From assembly GCF_041435015.1 (NCBI RefSeq), contig NZ_CP107989.1, positions 4,092,001 through 4,156,000 of the forward strand: a stretch of DNA of 64,000 nucleotides. The letters are read 5' to 3'. Under the pieces are notes generated by a model, which saw nothing but the letters and a program-made list of their open reading frames with translations, was not told the DNA's origin and made no database searches. This stretch comes from Streptomyces canus. GTDB taxonomy: Bacteria; Actinomycetota; Actinomycetes; Streptomycetales; Streptomycetaceae. Below, one piece after another: positions 7,991-18,013 of this stretch (position 1 is the stretch's first letter; every line of letters starts with the position of its first letter). The translations under genes and the position numbers were made by a program.

Positions 7991-9688
7991 CTCGACGTTC
8001 ACGCCCCCGCTGCTGATGTTCACGATCTTCTGGACGAACTCGCCCGTCTGGTAACCGGATTCGGCCAGCGCGGTCAGCACGCCGTGCGCGACCCGGTCCT
8101 GCACGCTCCTGAGGTAGCGGGAGGCGTCCATCTCCTGGAAGCGGGACCCCTCGTCCACCGAGCCCAGCTCCCGCACCGACAGCGCCGGGCCGTCGGGCAG
8201 CGCGCCCGCGTAGCCGCCGGTCAGCAGCTTCCACGCGTACCCCACGCCCCTGCCGAGGGTGACGAGGGAGCGGGCCGCGGAGCCCGGCACCCGGGCCACC
8301 GCCCAGGCCGCCTTCCCGACGACGTTGTTGTGCCGGTACGTGTGGGCCGTGCGGTCGGCGTCCTTGAAGTCCTCGCGCACCGGCAGCAGCACATGCGGGG
8401 CGATCTCCAGCATGAGCATCCGGCCCTGGGTGTGGACCCGCACGAAGACCGTGACGACGAGTTCCTCCTCCCAGCCGCCGACCCGGATCCGCAGGAAGTG
8501 CCGCCGCTTCTCGGCACCCTCCTCGACCGCCCGCGCCCGGTGGTCCTCGAAGGCCTGCGGGTGGTACGGCGCCTCCTCGCGCCGGCGCAGCCCCTCCGCG
8601 GGCAGGAACACGCACTCGTCGATCTCCAGCCAGCGCAGCCGGTCGCGGACCGTGTGTCCGGCGAACTCGGAGGGCAGCCGCAGCTGTTCGAGCAGCGGGC
8701 GGATCTTCTCCAGGACCGCGCGGTTGTTCAGCGGCAGCTGTTCCTTCTTCATCTCGTCGGGCCGCAGCTCGACCGCGAGCACCCAGGTCTCGTAGGCGGC
8801 CCCGGCCCCGCAGAAGGGACGCTTCTCGTGGTACATGACCAGCGGCGCGTGCTGCTCGATCCGGATGCGCTGCTTCAGCCGCTGGAACCGCTGTCCCTCG
8901 GCCCGCTCGGCGGGATCGCCGGCCGCGTCCGGGAAGCGCTGCGGGGACAGCTCGGCGCCCATCGCCCGGGCGAACTGTCCGCGCTGCGCGGCCACACACC
9001 CCGCGATCAGTGCGAAGACGACGATCACCAGCCAGGCCTGCAGGGGCCCGATCAGCCCGCTGACCCCGTCGAAGTCGGGGAACAGCAGATCGGACGGGCC
9101 GGTCGAGTCGCCGTAGGAGCCGTACGAGTCGCCGTAGCCGTACGAGTCGCCGAAGGACCCCGAGTCACCGTAGGACGACGAGTCGTCCTCGCCTCCGCCG
9201 AACGCGACGACGAGGGCCAGGATCAGGAACGCCGCGAAGACGAGCCGCCCCCACCAGCGCACGAAGAAGGCCGGCACCCTCCGGTACAGCGGCGGGTTCG
9301 CGCTCTTGCCCCGGATCCATGAGGCGGCCGCGAGCATCATGCCGGGACCGAGGAACACGAACAGCAGCCCACCGGTCAGCGGCAGCCCGATCACCCACAG
9401 GCCCAGGATCAGCCCGGCCCACAGGAGCTCCTGGCGCCGGGCGCGCAGCGCGTGCGCGAGCACCCGGGCCGCGTCGAGGCCGAGCGAGGGCGCCACGATC
9501 CGCTGTTCGTTCAGGTGCAGCTGCTCGATGACCCGGTCCCGGTAACCGGAATCCAGGTAGGTGCCCGCGCACAGCAGCCGGGTCGCCTCACTGGCGTGCG
9601 GTGGTGTGGCCGGTCCGGGTGGTGCCGACGAAGGTGATGCGCCGCCCGATGTGGGCTGCGGTTGCTGGGGCACGAATGCAGTACTCAC
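7877..9688 (-). CDS. Multi-TM membrane protein with C-terminal GGVHGSTFA motif
   Basis: 603 residues from a GTG at 9688 that follows GGGGGAAG; a TTG at 9739 in the same frame is possible. Residues 85-130 hold two adjacent membrane helices (LLWAGLILGLWVIGLPLTGGLLFVFLG in two parts), another follows RWWGRLVFAAFLIL, and one more comes after a Gly/Ser/Tyr/Asp-rich loop containing repeats of GDSYG. A large soluble region of about 350 residues follows, then the C-terminal segment VNISSGGVNVEGGVHGSTFAV and a Ser/Gly/Asn tail. I do not recognise the soluble domain. It heads a probable three-gene operon with the small motif-sharing gene and the one-TM protein. Confidence 0.82.
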   Translation of the reverse strand: MSTAFVPQQPQPTSGGASPSSAPPGPATPPHASEATRLLCAGTYLDSGYRDRVIEQLHLNEQRIVAPSLGLDAARVLAHALRARRQELLWAGLILGLWVIGLPLTGGLLFVFLGPGMMLAAASWIRGKSANPPLYRRVPAFFVRWWGRLVFAAFLILALVVAFGGGEDDSSSYGDSGSFGDSYGYGDSYGSYGDSTGPSDLLFPDFDGVSGLIGPLQAWLVIVVFALIAGCVAAQRGQFARAMGAELSPQRFPDAAGDPAERAEGQRFQRLKQRIRIEQHAPLVMYHEKRPFCGAGAAYETWVLAVELRPDEMKKEQLPLNNRAVLEKIRPLLEQLRLPSEFAGHTVRDRLRWLEIDECVFLPAEGLRRREEAPYHPQAFEDHRARAVEEGAEKRRHFLRIRVGGWEEELVVTVFVRVHTQGRMLMLEIAPHVLLPVREDFKDADRTAHTYRHNNVVGKAAWAVARVPGSAARSLVTLGRGVGYAWKLLTGGYAGALPDGPALSVRELGSVDEGSRFQEMDASRYLRSVQDRVAHGVLTALAESGYQTGEFVQKIVNISSGGVNVEGGVHGSTFAVGKNATASSANGGAGSAPQKGTSGNDNG

Positions 9689-9809
9689 GCCACTTCCCCC
9701 GATGCGTGCAAAGGCCTTGCTCAGTGCTGTTGTTGACAACCGATCAGCATAGGGGTGCGGGTGGGGCCGACGAACCGGAATGCCCGATCTGTGGACAGCC
9801 GCAGATTCA

Positions 9810-9825
9810 TTTGACTAAGGTCAAA
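9810..9825. promoter_or_regulatory. Palindromic operator next to the MarR-GNAT gene
   Basis: TTTGAC-TAAG-GTCAAA: perfect 6-bp arms, 4-bp spacer, ending 4 bases before the ATG at 9830. TTGAC-n-GTCAA half-sites are typical MarR-type operators, so autoregulation is likely. The site also lies in the intergenic gap shared with the divergent membrane-protein operon. Confidence 0.7.
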
Positions 9826-9829
9826 GATT

Positions 9830-10717
9830 ATGGACCCGGTGTCGACAGAGCACGTGGCGGAGTTCCGCCGGTTCAACCGCTACTTCACCCGCCGTATCGG
9901 CGCCCTGGACGACCACTACCTCGGCCAGGACCGCCCGCTCGGCGAGGCGCGGCTGCTGTTCGAGATCGGCGAGGGGGTCTCGCTGCGCGAGCTCAGGACC
10001 CGGCTCGGTCTGGACGCCGGTTATCTGAGCCGGATGGCGAAGACCCTGCAGGCGCAGGGCATGGTCCGGGTCAGCGTCCACCCGGGCGACAGCCGGCTGC
10101 GCATGGTCGAGCTGACCCGCGCCGGAAGAATCGAACTCGAGGAGCAGAACCGCCGGGCCGACGCCCTCGCGGCCGGTCTGCTCGACGGACTCACCGGGCC
10201 CCAGCGCGACCGGCTCGCCGAGGCGATGAGCACCGCCCAGCGCCTGCTGCGCCTGGCCGGCATCACCGTGGCCCCGGTCGACGGCGCCGCCCCCGACGCC
10301 CGCGCCTGCCTCGACGCCTACGCCGCCGACATCGACGCCCGCTTCCCGGAGGGCTTCGACACGTCCGACCTGGTGGGCCCCGAGGAGGTCTCGGGGAACG
10401 CGGGCGCGTTCTTCGTGGCGTACGAGGAGGGCCGCCCCGTGGGCTGCGGCGCGTTGCGCCGGCTGGAGCCGCGCGTCGGCGAGATCCGCCATGTGTGGGT
10501 GCACCCGGACGCCCGCCGACTCGGCCTCGCCCGGCGGATCCTCGCGGCCCTGGAGACGGAGGCCGCCGCCCGCCGCCTGGCCGTCCTGCGGCTCGACACG
10601 CACGCCTCGCTCACCGAGGCGCGGACGATGTACCGGGCGTGCGGCTACACGGAGATCCCGCCGTACGGGGATCACGTCTACGGCGACTACTGGTTCGAGA
10701 AGCGGCTGACGGGCTGA
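9830..10717 (+). CDS. MarR-family regulator fused to a GNAT acetyltransferase domain
   Basis: 295 residues. Residues 1-140 form a MarR-type winged helix: recognition region LRTRLGLDAGYLSRMAKTLQ and wing MVRVSVHPGDSRLRMVELT. Residues 165-293 form a GNAT domain with the acetyl-CoA motif region VWVHPDARRLGLARRILAAL (the usual RxxGxG/A loop is RRLGLA) and the C-terminal MYRACGYTEIPPYG. Such fusions couple DNA binding with acetylation of a small molecule or protein. A palindrome sits immediately upstream of the start, suggesting it represses itself. Divergent from the membrane operon at 9688; convergent with the one-TM protein gene at 10744. Confidence 0.92.
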   Translation: MDPVSTEHVAEFRRFNRYFTRRIGALDDHYLGQDRPLGEARLLFEIGEGVSLRELRTRLGLDAGYLSRMAKTLQAQGMVRVSVHPGDSRLRMVELTRAGRIELEEQNRRADALAAGLLDGLTGPQRDRLAEAMSTAQRLLRLAGITVAPVDGAAPDARACLDAYAADIDARFPEGFDTSDLVGPEEVSGNAGAFFVAYEEGRPVGCGALRRLEPRVGEIRHVWVHPDARRLGLARRILAALETEAAARRLAVLRLDTHASLTEARTMYRACGYTEIPPYGDHVYGDYWFEKRLTG

Positions 10718-10720
10718 CCG

Positions 10721-10738
10721 CGGGTCCCGGCGGACCCG
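10721..10738. terminator. Hairpin between convergent genes
   Basis: CGGGTCC-CGGC-GGACCCG, 7-bp arms and 4-base loop, in the 26-bp gap between the MarR-GNAT stop and the stop of the gene on the other strand. It could serve both. Confidence 0.6.
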
Positions 10739-10743
10739 AGGGC

Positions 10744-11619
10744 TCACTCCGCCCCCACGCCGCACTCCGTGTCCGCCGGGCAGAAGGAGGCCAGCGCCCT
10801 GGTGAGAGGCTCGCGCACCAGGGCGGGCGCGAGGGCGGCGGGGCCGGTGGCGCGGATCGCGTACAGCCTCCCGTCGGCGGCCAGGAAACGGTGGTCGACG
10901 ACCTGGCGGGCGCCGAGGTCCGGGTCGTCGTAGCGGTAGGCGAGTTCGGCCCAGGTGGTGCCGGAGGACCGGTCGAGGACCTGGTAGCCGGGTCGGCGCG
11001 AGAAGCCGTAGCCGGGGTCGTTCTGGGCCAGGCCGAGGGACTGGGCCGGGGTGTCCTCCGCGAGCCGGAAGACCTGGAGCCGGCGGCCGTCGGCGGGAGC
11101 GTCGTAGACGACGACCGGAGCGGACTCCCCCTGCTTCTCGGTGCGGGTCCAGCCCCGGGGAACGTCGACGGTGTAACCGACGGGGTCCTGGAGACGGCGG
11201 TACCCCGAGGCGGTGGAGACGGAGGACGACGGGGACGGCGTGGCCGTGATGCTCGGGACCGGACCGGCGCCCTTCCCGGGACCGGATCCGAGGGAGGTGT
11301 CGCGGAGGAGCCACCAGATACCGACACCCACCGAGACCCCGACCAGGACGGCCACCGTGAGGGCGGAGAGCACCCGTCGGACCCGGTGGGGTGCGTGCGG
11401 GGGACCCGCGGGAGCCGGCGCCACCGGTGGCCAGGGAGGGGCGGGGGCAGCCGGTGTGCCGGCCGTCGCCCGGGGAGGCGCGAACGAGGTCTGCGTCTGG
11501 GCGGACGCCCACGGCGGGGCGGTCCCCGTCTCCCCCGAGCTCCAGGCCGCCCGGCCTCTCTCCTCGCTCGGTTCGTGCTCCGCTCCGGAACCGGAGCTGT
11601 AGCCGTTCCAGCCATTCAT
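10744..11619 (-). CDS. Single-TM protein, paralogue of the 6244-7473 product
   Basis: 291 residues, function unknown. The N-terminal 100 residues are Ser/Pro/Ala-rich; one membrane helix follows (around VLSALTVAVLVGVSVGVGIWWLL), then a Thr/Ser linker and an extracellular domain of about 150 residues. RRLQVFRLAEDTPAQSLGLA aligns with RRLQVYQVAEESPEASFALY of the paralogue, and both end with a two-cysteine tail (SFCPADTECG here). The ATG at 11619 follows a GGGGGG Shine-Dalgarno-like tract. It lies alone, convergent with the MarR-GNAT gene and upstream of nothing on its strand. The two copies about 3 kb apart point to a local duplication. Confidence 0.8.
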   Translation of the reverse strand: MNGWNGYSSGSGAEHEPSEERGRAAWSSGETGTAPPWASAQTQTSFAPPRATAGTPAAPAPPWPPVAPAPAGPPHAPHRVRRVLSALTVAVLVGVSVGVGIWWLLRDTSLGSGPGKGAGPVPSITATPSPSSSVSTASGYRRLQDPVGYTVDVPRGWTRTEKQGESAPVVVYDAPADGRRLQVFRLAEDTPAQSLGLAQNDPGYGFSRRPGYQVLDRSSGTTWAELAYRYDDPDLGARQVVDHRFLAADGRLYAIRATGPAALAPALVREPLTRALASFCPADTECGVGAE

Positions 11620-11677
11620 CGCGAACCCCCCGCATCACCCCACCGGGTACTGCTTCGACCGTAGGGCGAAAAACGGC

Positions 11678-11717
11678 CACGGGCCCTGATCCGGAAGGAA
11701 CCGGAACAGGGCCCGTG
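11678..11717 (-). terminator. Strong terminator downstream of mdh
   Basis: Perfect 11-bp arms CACGGGCCCTG / CAGGGCCCGTG with an inner stem TCCGG/CCGGA, 43 bases after the mdh stop codon. Confidence 0.8.
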
Positions 11718-11760
11718 CAGGCTCGTGACAGAGCCGTCGAGAAGACTCGGACGCCGGAAC

Positions 11761-13054
<1,294 letters not shown>

Positions 13055-13072
13055 GAGGGGGCCGGCACCCTC
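13055..13072 (-). terminator. Hairpin directly after the DUF2690 gene
   Basis: Read on the minus strand, GAGGGTGCC followed by GGCCCCCTC: 9-bp arms with one mismatch, starting right after the stop codon. Probably a terminator. Confidence 0.5.
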
Positions 13073-14275
13073 TCAGTCGGTGCACCCCGACTGTCCGGAA
13101 GCCAGCGTCACGCAGGCCTTCGCCTCGCCGGCGTCCTTCACCGCCACCATCGGCGTATAGGCGATGGTGTCCCCGACTTCGGTGATGTTCCCACTCTGCT
13201 CGGTCGCCTTCCCCGCGGTCACCTCGACCTTGTCCCCCTGCCCGGCCTGGGTGACCCTCCCCCAGGCCGCGCCACAGGACTCGCTGTACCGCACCTCGAC
13301 CACGGTCGCCCCCACCGTCGCGGTCTTGGCGGTCGTCACCAGATTCCCGCTGCACCCCATGGCCTCGGCGTCCTTGCCGGTGCATCCCGCGCCACTGCAC
13401 TTCACCCCGGCGGGCAGCGAGACGGACGTACTGGCGGACGGCGACGGAGACTTGTCGGCCCCCGCGTTCTTCTTGTCCCCGCCCCCGTCGGTCAGGAAGA
13501 ACACGGCGGCGACCACGACCAGCACTCCGACGACCCCCGAGAGGAACATCGTCAGCCGCCGCTTCCCCGCGCCGGAGCCACCGGACCCGGCGGACCCGTC
13601 GGCGCCGCCGGAGGAGCCGTCCCCGGGTCGCGCGTCCTGCGGCTCGTCGTACGGCCCGGGCGCCCCCGGCGTCCACGCCGGACCGCCGGTGGAAACGGGC
13701 GCCGCCGCGGCCGTACGCCCCGAAGAAGGCTGCGACGGCCCCTGATACCCGGCTATGCCCCAGGAGTTCCCGCTCGAGGAGCCCTGCCGTGCCTCCACGC
13801 CGTCGGTTTCCGGTGCCGCCGGCTGCGGCGGCACCGTGGGGGCGACTCCCGCGGGTCCCGCCACCCCCGGCGTCGCCGTCACACTGCTGCTCCTGCGGGC
13901 CGTCTTGCCGCCCTTGACGCGGGCGGGCGGCGCGCCGAACTCGCCGAGCGCGGCCCGCGCCTGGGAGATCCGGATGGCCTCCATGGTCATGTCGTGGCGC
14001 ATCTCCGAACGGCTCCAGGCCCGTTCGGCGAGCTCCCACATGGTGGTCAGGTGAACGGGATTGGTGCCGGTGACCTCGGCCAGGGCGACGATCGCGCCCT
14101 TCGGCGCGAGCAGCCGGCCGTTGAGATACCGCTCCCAGGACGTCTTGCTGTAACCCGTGCGGTCGGCGACGGCCGCGATGCTCAGGCCGCTGCGGTCCAC
14201 GAGCCGCCGCAATTGGCTCGCGAACTCCCTGACCTGCGGATCCAGTTCATCCGGCAAAGCCCTCCAGCGAGGCAT
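13073..14275 (-). CDS. XRE-type HTH protein with membrane anchor and DUF2690 extracellular domain
   Basis: 400 residues. Residues 1-75 form a helix-turn-helix of XRE type (LSIAAVADRTGYSKTSWERYLNG). A Pro/Gly/Ser-rich linker of about 150 residues leads to one membrane helix (RLTMFLSGVVGVLVVVAAVFFL). The C-terminal 130 residues match DUF2690 by pattern, with four conserved cysteines (KCSGAGCTGKDAEAMGC and the YSESCGAAWGRV region). The layout, a cytoplasmic DNA-binding-like head and an extracytoplasmic domain, suggests a one-component membrane regulator. A second XRE protein with the same head lies upstream on the same strand at 14509-14967. Its ligand is unknown. Confidence 0.85.
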   Translation of the reverse strand: MPRWRALPDELDPQVREFASQLRRLVDRSGLSIAAVADRTGYSKTSWERYLNGRLLAPKGAIVALAEVTGTNPVHLTTMWELAERAWSRSEMRHDMTMEAIRISQARAALGEFGAPPARVKGGKTARRSSSVTATPGVAGPAGVAPTVPPQPAAPETDGVEARQGSSSGNSWGIAGYQGPSQPSSGRTAAAAPVSTGGPAWTPGAPGPYDEPQDARPGDGSSGGADGSAGSGGSGAGKRRLTMFLSGVVGVLVVVAAVFFLTDGGGDKKNAGADKSPSPSASTSVSLPAGVKCSGAGCTGKDAEAMGCSGNLVTTAKTATVGATVVEVRYSESCGAAWGRVTQAGQGDKVEVTAGKATEQSGNITEVGDTIAYTPMVAVKDAGEAKACVTLASGQSGCTD

Positions 14276-14508
14276 TGCTCCCCCTCTTTCCCCCGGTCGG
14301 TGCTGGTTGTTCTCCGCTCCCCCGTGCCCCCCACAGGAGTGCGTCCGCCAAGGATCTCAGCTCCCGGCGTGAAGACGCACGGGGGCGTCGGCAAGTTCGA
14401 CACATTAGCTCCGCTGTCGAACGGTTCTGTGTCAAATGCGCGAAGTTGTCAATACATCGCCACAGGAGGAACACACCGGTAATAACGCCCGTCACGGGGG
14501 TTCCCGGC

Positions 14509-14967
14509 TCACCCGGAGGCCACGGCACCGGCCACCCCGGCCAACAGCAGGAGGACAAGCAGAAGTACGGCGAACAGCAACAACCGGTTCATTCCGCGGC
14601 CGCCCTCTTCGGGGCGCTCGTCCCACCACGGCAGGGTCGGGTCGTCCTCGTACGTCTCACCCCCGGCGGTCGGTGCGGGCGCCGTCGTCGGGCGGGGCCA
14701 GGCCTGGACCGCCAGTTCCCAGCGCACACCGAAGCGGTCGGCGTCGGCGGTGTCGAGACCCGCGATCCGGCACAGGGCGGCGACGGCCTGGCGGGGCGGG
14801 GGCTGGGTGGCGTTGAGATAGCGGTGCCAGGAGGACTTGCTGTACGCGGTGCGGGCCCCGAGCGCGACCAAGCTGAGCCCCGTGCGGTCCTTGAGCTGTC
14901 TGAGCTGCTCGACGAAGTGCCGTACCTCCGGCGGCAGATCGTCGGGCAGCGCCTGCCAGCCACTCAT
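14509..14967 (-). CDS. Small XRE-type HTH protein with C-terminal membrane helix
   Basis: 152 residues from an ATG at 14967 preceded by GGAGGTGGGCG. Residues 1-75 (GWQALPDDLPPEVRHFVEQL, then LSLVALGARTAYSKSSWHRYLN) are closely related to the head of the downstream DUF2690 protein. A short acidic linker follows, then a C-terminal membrane helix rich in leucine (RLLLFAVLLLVLLLLAGVAG) ending three residues before the stop. It thus looks like the DUF2690 protein without its outer domain. The 233-bp gap to the next gene shows no feature I can support. Confidence 0.82.
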   Translation of the reverse strand: MSGWQALPDDLPPEVRHFVEQLRQLKDRTGLSLVALGARTAYSKSSWHRYLNATQPPPRQAVAALCRIAGLDTADADRFGVRWELAVQAWPRPTTAPAPTAGGETYEDDPTLPWWDERPEEGGRGMNRLLLFAVLLLVLLLLAGVAGAVASG

Positions 14968-15149
14968 CGCCCACCTCCACGGCGTCCTCACCTGCTTCCA
15001 GGCAATTGACGACGTCAGAGGCCTGATCGGTTCCTGGTCCGGGAGCGGCTGTGGCAGGTCGCGCACACCGTGCCGGAACGGTCACCGCTGTGCCACAGCG
15101 AACTGACAGTGGTTGAACAGGCCGTTCGCGGCACGGGACGCTGTGCCGT

Positions 15150-15193
15150 GACGGCGGTCCGTCCCTCATCGGGGGTGGGGGCGGACCGCCGTC
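15150..15193 (-). terminator. Terminator after the DUF3017 gene
   Basis: Perfect 12-bp arms GACGGCGGTCCG / CGGACCGCCGTC with a 20-base loop, 15 bases beyond the DUF3017 stop. Confidence 0.75.
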
Positions 15194-15208
15194 CCGTGCC
15201 TGCGTCGG

Positions 15209-16216
15209 TCAGCTGCTGCTGACCGTGAAGTGCAGGGTGTCCTTGAGGAAGGGGATCACCAGCCACGGGTCCGGCTGCACCATCATCGCCAGCAGGACGA
15301 TCGCGGTGCCGAGCACGCCGTAGGTGGCGATGTCGGTGAAGCGCGAGCGCACGGCGAGCATGCCGACGTCCGGCAGCAGCCAGCGGAGCACGCCACCGGC
15401 GAGCAGGGCGAGGCCGATGAGCAGCGTGCCGTAGCGGAACTGGTCGAGGGCGGTCAGCAGCAGCCCGAGCCCCACCGTGGCCAGCACGGCGAGCACCGGC
15501 CACTGCCGGGCGGGCGCCGGAGCGTCGCGCGGCGCGGCCCGGCCACCGCCCTCGGGCCGTGCGGTGTCCCTGGTGAACAGCGGAAACCGCCGGGTCGCCC
15601 GCCGGGGCCGCCCGTCGACATCGGGCGCGCTGATCGCGTCCCGCACGACGACTTCGGCCTGCGACCCGGGATCCGACAGGTTGTCCGACTCGCCATCGAC
15701 GCCGTCCGGCTTCCCGGCTGCACCATCCGCGGCAACCGTGGCCCCGGACTCACGGACCTTCCCCGCCTCGGCAGTCGTGGCACCGGACTCACGGGCCTTC
15801 CCCGCCTCGACGGCTCCGGCACCCGACATAGGGAGCTCCCCTGTATCGGCCGTCCTGGCACCCGGCTTCCGGGAGGCGCCCGACGTGTCCGACGCCGCGC
15901 CCTGCTCCTGGGAGCCCCGCGCCGCGGCCGCCGGCGTACCGGCTGTCCGGGCGCCCCGCTTGCCGACCGTCCGCTTCTCGGCCCCGGGCGCCTCGCCCAC
16001 CGGCTCCCGGGACCCGACGCCGTCCACACCCGCCTCCCGGTGCCCCTGCGCCTCGGCCACCGGCTCCTGGGGCCGGACGCCGTCCGCACCCGCCTCCCGG
16101 TGCCCCTGCGCCTCGGCCGCGTCGACACCCGCCGTCCGTGACCCGCCTGCCTCGGGCGACTCCGCACCCGTCTCCCGAGAGCCCCGCTTCTCGGGGCCCC
16201 GTGCCTCAGCCGACAC
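15209..16216 (-). CDS. DUF3017 membrane protein with long repetitive N-terminal region
   Basis: 335 residues. It starts at a GTG (GTGTCGGCTGAG) 11 bases inside the end of folD, so it is co-translated with it. The C-terminal 110 residues hold three or four membrane helices and match the DUF3017 family, which commonly follows folD in Streptomyces. The first 190 residues are low-complexity Glu/Ala/Gly/Arg, with near-exact repeats such as [13 protein letters not shown] / [13 protein letters not shown] and [20 protein letters not shown]. Those come from 60-bp DNA repeats (15991-16120). This region is unusually long for the family and may vary between strains. Role unknown. Confidence 0.85.
   Translation of the reverse strand: MSAEARGPEKRGSRETGAESPEAGGSRTAGVDAAEAQGHREAGADGVRPQEPVAEAQGHREAGVDGVGSREPVGEAPGAEKRTVGKRGARTAGTPAAAARGSQEQGAASDTSGASRKPGARTADTGELPMSGAGAVEAGKARESGATTAEAGKVRESGATVAADGAAGKPDGVDGESDNLSDPGSQAEVVVRDAISAPDVDGRPRRATRRFPLFTRDTARPEGGGRAAPRDAPAPARQWPVLAVLATVGLGLLLTALDQFRYGTLLIGLALLAGGVLRWLLPDVGMLAVRSRFTDIATYGVLGTAIVLLAMMVQPDPWLVIPFLKDTLHFTVSSS
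15991..16120. repeat. 60-bp tandem repeat inside the DUF3017 gene
   Basis: Positions 16021-16060 and 16081-16120 differ at about 2 of 40 bases, with period 60; 15991-16020 is a third, weaker copy. The period is a multiple of three, so copy-number changes keep the frame. Confidence 0.8.
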
Positions 16217-17060
16217 TGCGCTCCGCCGCCTCGACCACGTTGACGAGCAGCTGGGCGCGGGTCATCGGGCCGACGCCGCCGGGGTTCGGGGAGAGGAAGC
16301 CGGCGACTTCGGCGACGCCGGGGTGGACGTCGCCGACGATCCTGCCCTCGGCGTTGCGGGAGACGCCGACGTCGAGGACGGCGGCGCCCGGCTTCACGTC
16401 CTCAGGACGGATCAGGTGGGCGGAACCGGCGGCGGCGACGATGATGTCCGCGCGCTTGAGGTGCGAGGACAGGTCACGGGTGCCGGTGTGGCACTGGGTC
16501 ACCGTCGCGTTCTCACTGCGCCGGGTGAGCAGCAGCGGCATCGAGCGGCCGATCGTCACGCCACGGCCGACGACCACCACCTCCGCACCCTTGATCTCGA
16601 CGCCGTAGCGGCGGAGCAGCGTCAGCACACCGTTCGGCGTGCACGGCAGCGGCGCCGGCTCGTTGAGGACCAGCCGGCCGAGGTTCATCGGGTGCAGCCC
16701 GTCCGCATCCTTGTCCGGGTCCATGAGTTCGAGGATGCGGTTCTCGTCGATGCCCTTGGGCAGCGGCAGCTGGACGATGTAGCCGGTGCACGCCGGGTCG
16801 TCGTTCAGCTCGCGGACGACCGACTCGATCTCCTCCTGCGTGGCCGTCTCGGGCAGTTCACGCTGGATGGAGGCGATGCCGACCTCCGCGCAGTCCCGGT
16901 GCTTGCCGGCGACGTACTTCTGGCTGCCGGGGTCGCTCCCGACGAGGATCGTGCCGAGGCCGGGCGTGACGCCCTTCTCCTTCAGCGCCGCCACCCGGGC
17001 GGTCAGATCGGACTTGATCGCGGCTGCGGTGGCCTTGCCATCGAGAATCTGGGCGGTCAT
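16206..17060 (-). CDS. folD: Bifunctional methylenetetrahydrofolate dehydrogenase/cyclohydrolase
   Basis: 284 residues, full length. The catalytic Tyr-Lys pair appears as [10 protein letters not shown] (Y49, K53). The substrate loop is [12 protein letters not shown], and the cofactor loop is [13 protein letters not shown] with the C-terminal [10 protein letters not shown] signature. It oxidises 5,10-methylene-THF to 10-formyl-THF, the one-carbon donor for purine synthesis by purN and purH, also in this window. The ATG is at 17060, and the 3' end overlaps the DUF3017 gene. An AT-richer gap of 240 bp lies upstream and is shared with the divergent RDD gene. Confidence 0.97.
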   Translation of the reverse strand: MTAQILDGKATAAAIKSDLTARVAALKEKGVTPGLGTILVGSDPGSQKYVAGKHRDCAEVGIASIQRELPETATQEEIESVVRELNDDPACTGYIVQLPLPKGIDENRILELMDPDKDADGLHPMNLGRLVLNEPAPLPCTPNGVLTLLRRYGVEIKGAEVVVVGRGVTIGRSMPLLLTRRSENATVTQCHTGTRDLSSHLKRADIIVAAAGSAHLIRPEDVKPGAAVLDVGVSRNAEGRIVGDVHPGVAEVAGFLSPNPGGVGPMTRAQLLVNVVEAAERSVG

Positions 17061-17300
17061 GTGCCCATCCTCGCGGATGACCCGGCCCCGGTTCCAATCC
17101 GGGTTCCACCATCGCCCCGCTCAAGATCGACGAGGTTGCACTTGCACAACACATATCGAATGAGGCTGGACAACAACACACCTGCCTAGAACGATGTCTG
17201 GCGCAGTATCGCGGTTGATGTTCGGGGGGCAAACCGCTCAAACCATGACGTTCCTCCGCGCAGTCCGCATTGTCCCCAGCTTGGCCCACGGAGGATCATC

Positions 17301-17957
17301 ATGAGTTTCGGCTCGCCCAACAACCCTTACGAGAAGCCGCAGAACCCCCAGAACCCCCAGCAGCAGCCCGGTTACGGCTACCCCCAGCAGCCGCCGCAGC
17401 AGCAGCCCGGTTACGGCTATCCGCAGCAGCCGCCGCAGCAGGCTCCCCAGGGCGTACCGCCGCAGCAGGGATACCCCCAGCAGCCCGGCTACGGCTACCC
17501 GCAGGCGCCGCAGGTCCCGGCCTCCGCCTACGGCTACCCGCAGCAGCCGGGCTACGGCGCGCAGCCCCCGTACGCGAACTGGGGCCAGCGCTTCCTCGGC
17601 ACCCTGGTCGACATGCTCGTGTTCCTGGTCCCGTACGTCCTCGCCGGCGTCGGCGCGGCCAACAAGATGCCGGCCCTGGCGATCATCGGTTACCTCATCG
17701 TCATCGGCCTCGCGATCTGGCTGCTGATCATGGAGGGCCGTACCGGCCAGACGCTCGGCAAGAAGGCGCTCGGCATCCGCCTGGTGCGGGAGAGCGACGG
17801 ACAGCCCCTCGGCGTCGGCATGGCCTTCGTGCGCCGTCTCGCGCACTTCCTGGACAGCCTCGCGTGCTACCTCGGCTGGCTGTGGCCGGCCTGGGACGCC
17901 AAGCGCCAGACCTTCGCCGACAAGGTCTGCTCGTCCATCGTCATCCGTACGAACTGA
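17301..17957 (+). CDS. RDD-family membrane protein with Q/P/G/Y-rich N-terminus
   Basis: 218 residues; ATG preceded by GGAGGATCATC. The first 90 residues are a low-complexity Gln-Pro-Gly-Tyr region with repeated PGYGYPQQPPQQ units, coded by a DNA repeat of period 39 near 17361-17440. The RDD domain follows: NWGQRFLGTLVDMLVFLV, a second helix around MPALAIIGYLIVIGLAIWLL, then TLGKKALGIRLV and the third conserved region before RQTFADKVCSSIVI. RDD proteins are small integral membrane proteins, some involved in Na+/H+ or solute transport; the role here is unknown. The tail may be phase-separating or simply flexible. Confidence 0.9.
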   Translation: MSFGSPNNPYEKPQNPQNPQQQPGYGYPQQPPQQQPGYGYPQQPPQQAPQGVPPQQGYPQQPGYGYPQAPQVPASAYGYPQQPGYGAQPPYANWGQRFLGTLVDMLVFLVPYVLAGVGAANKMPALAIIGYLIVIGLAIWLLIMEGRTGQTLGKKALGIRLVRESDGQPLGVGMAFVRRLAHFLDSLACYLGWLWPAWDAKRQTFADKVCSSIVIRTN

Positions 17958-18013
17958 GCACCGCTTCACCACAATCGGCGGCAGATCGCCACGTCGCCTT
18001 CTCGCCATACTTC

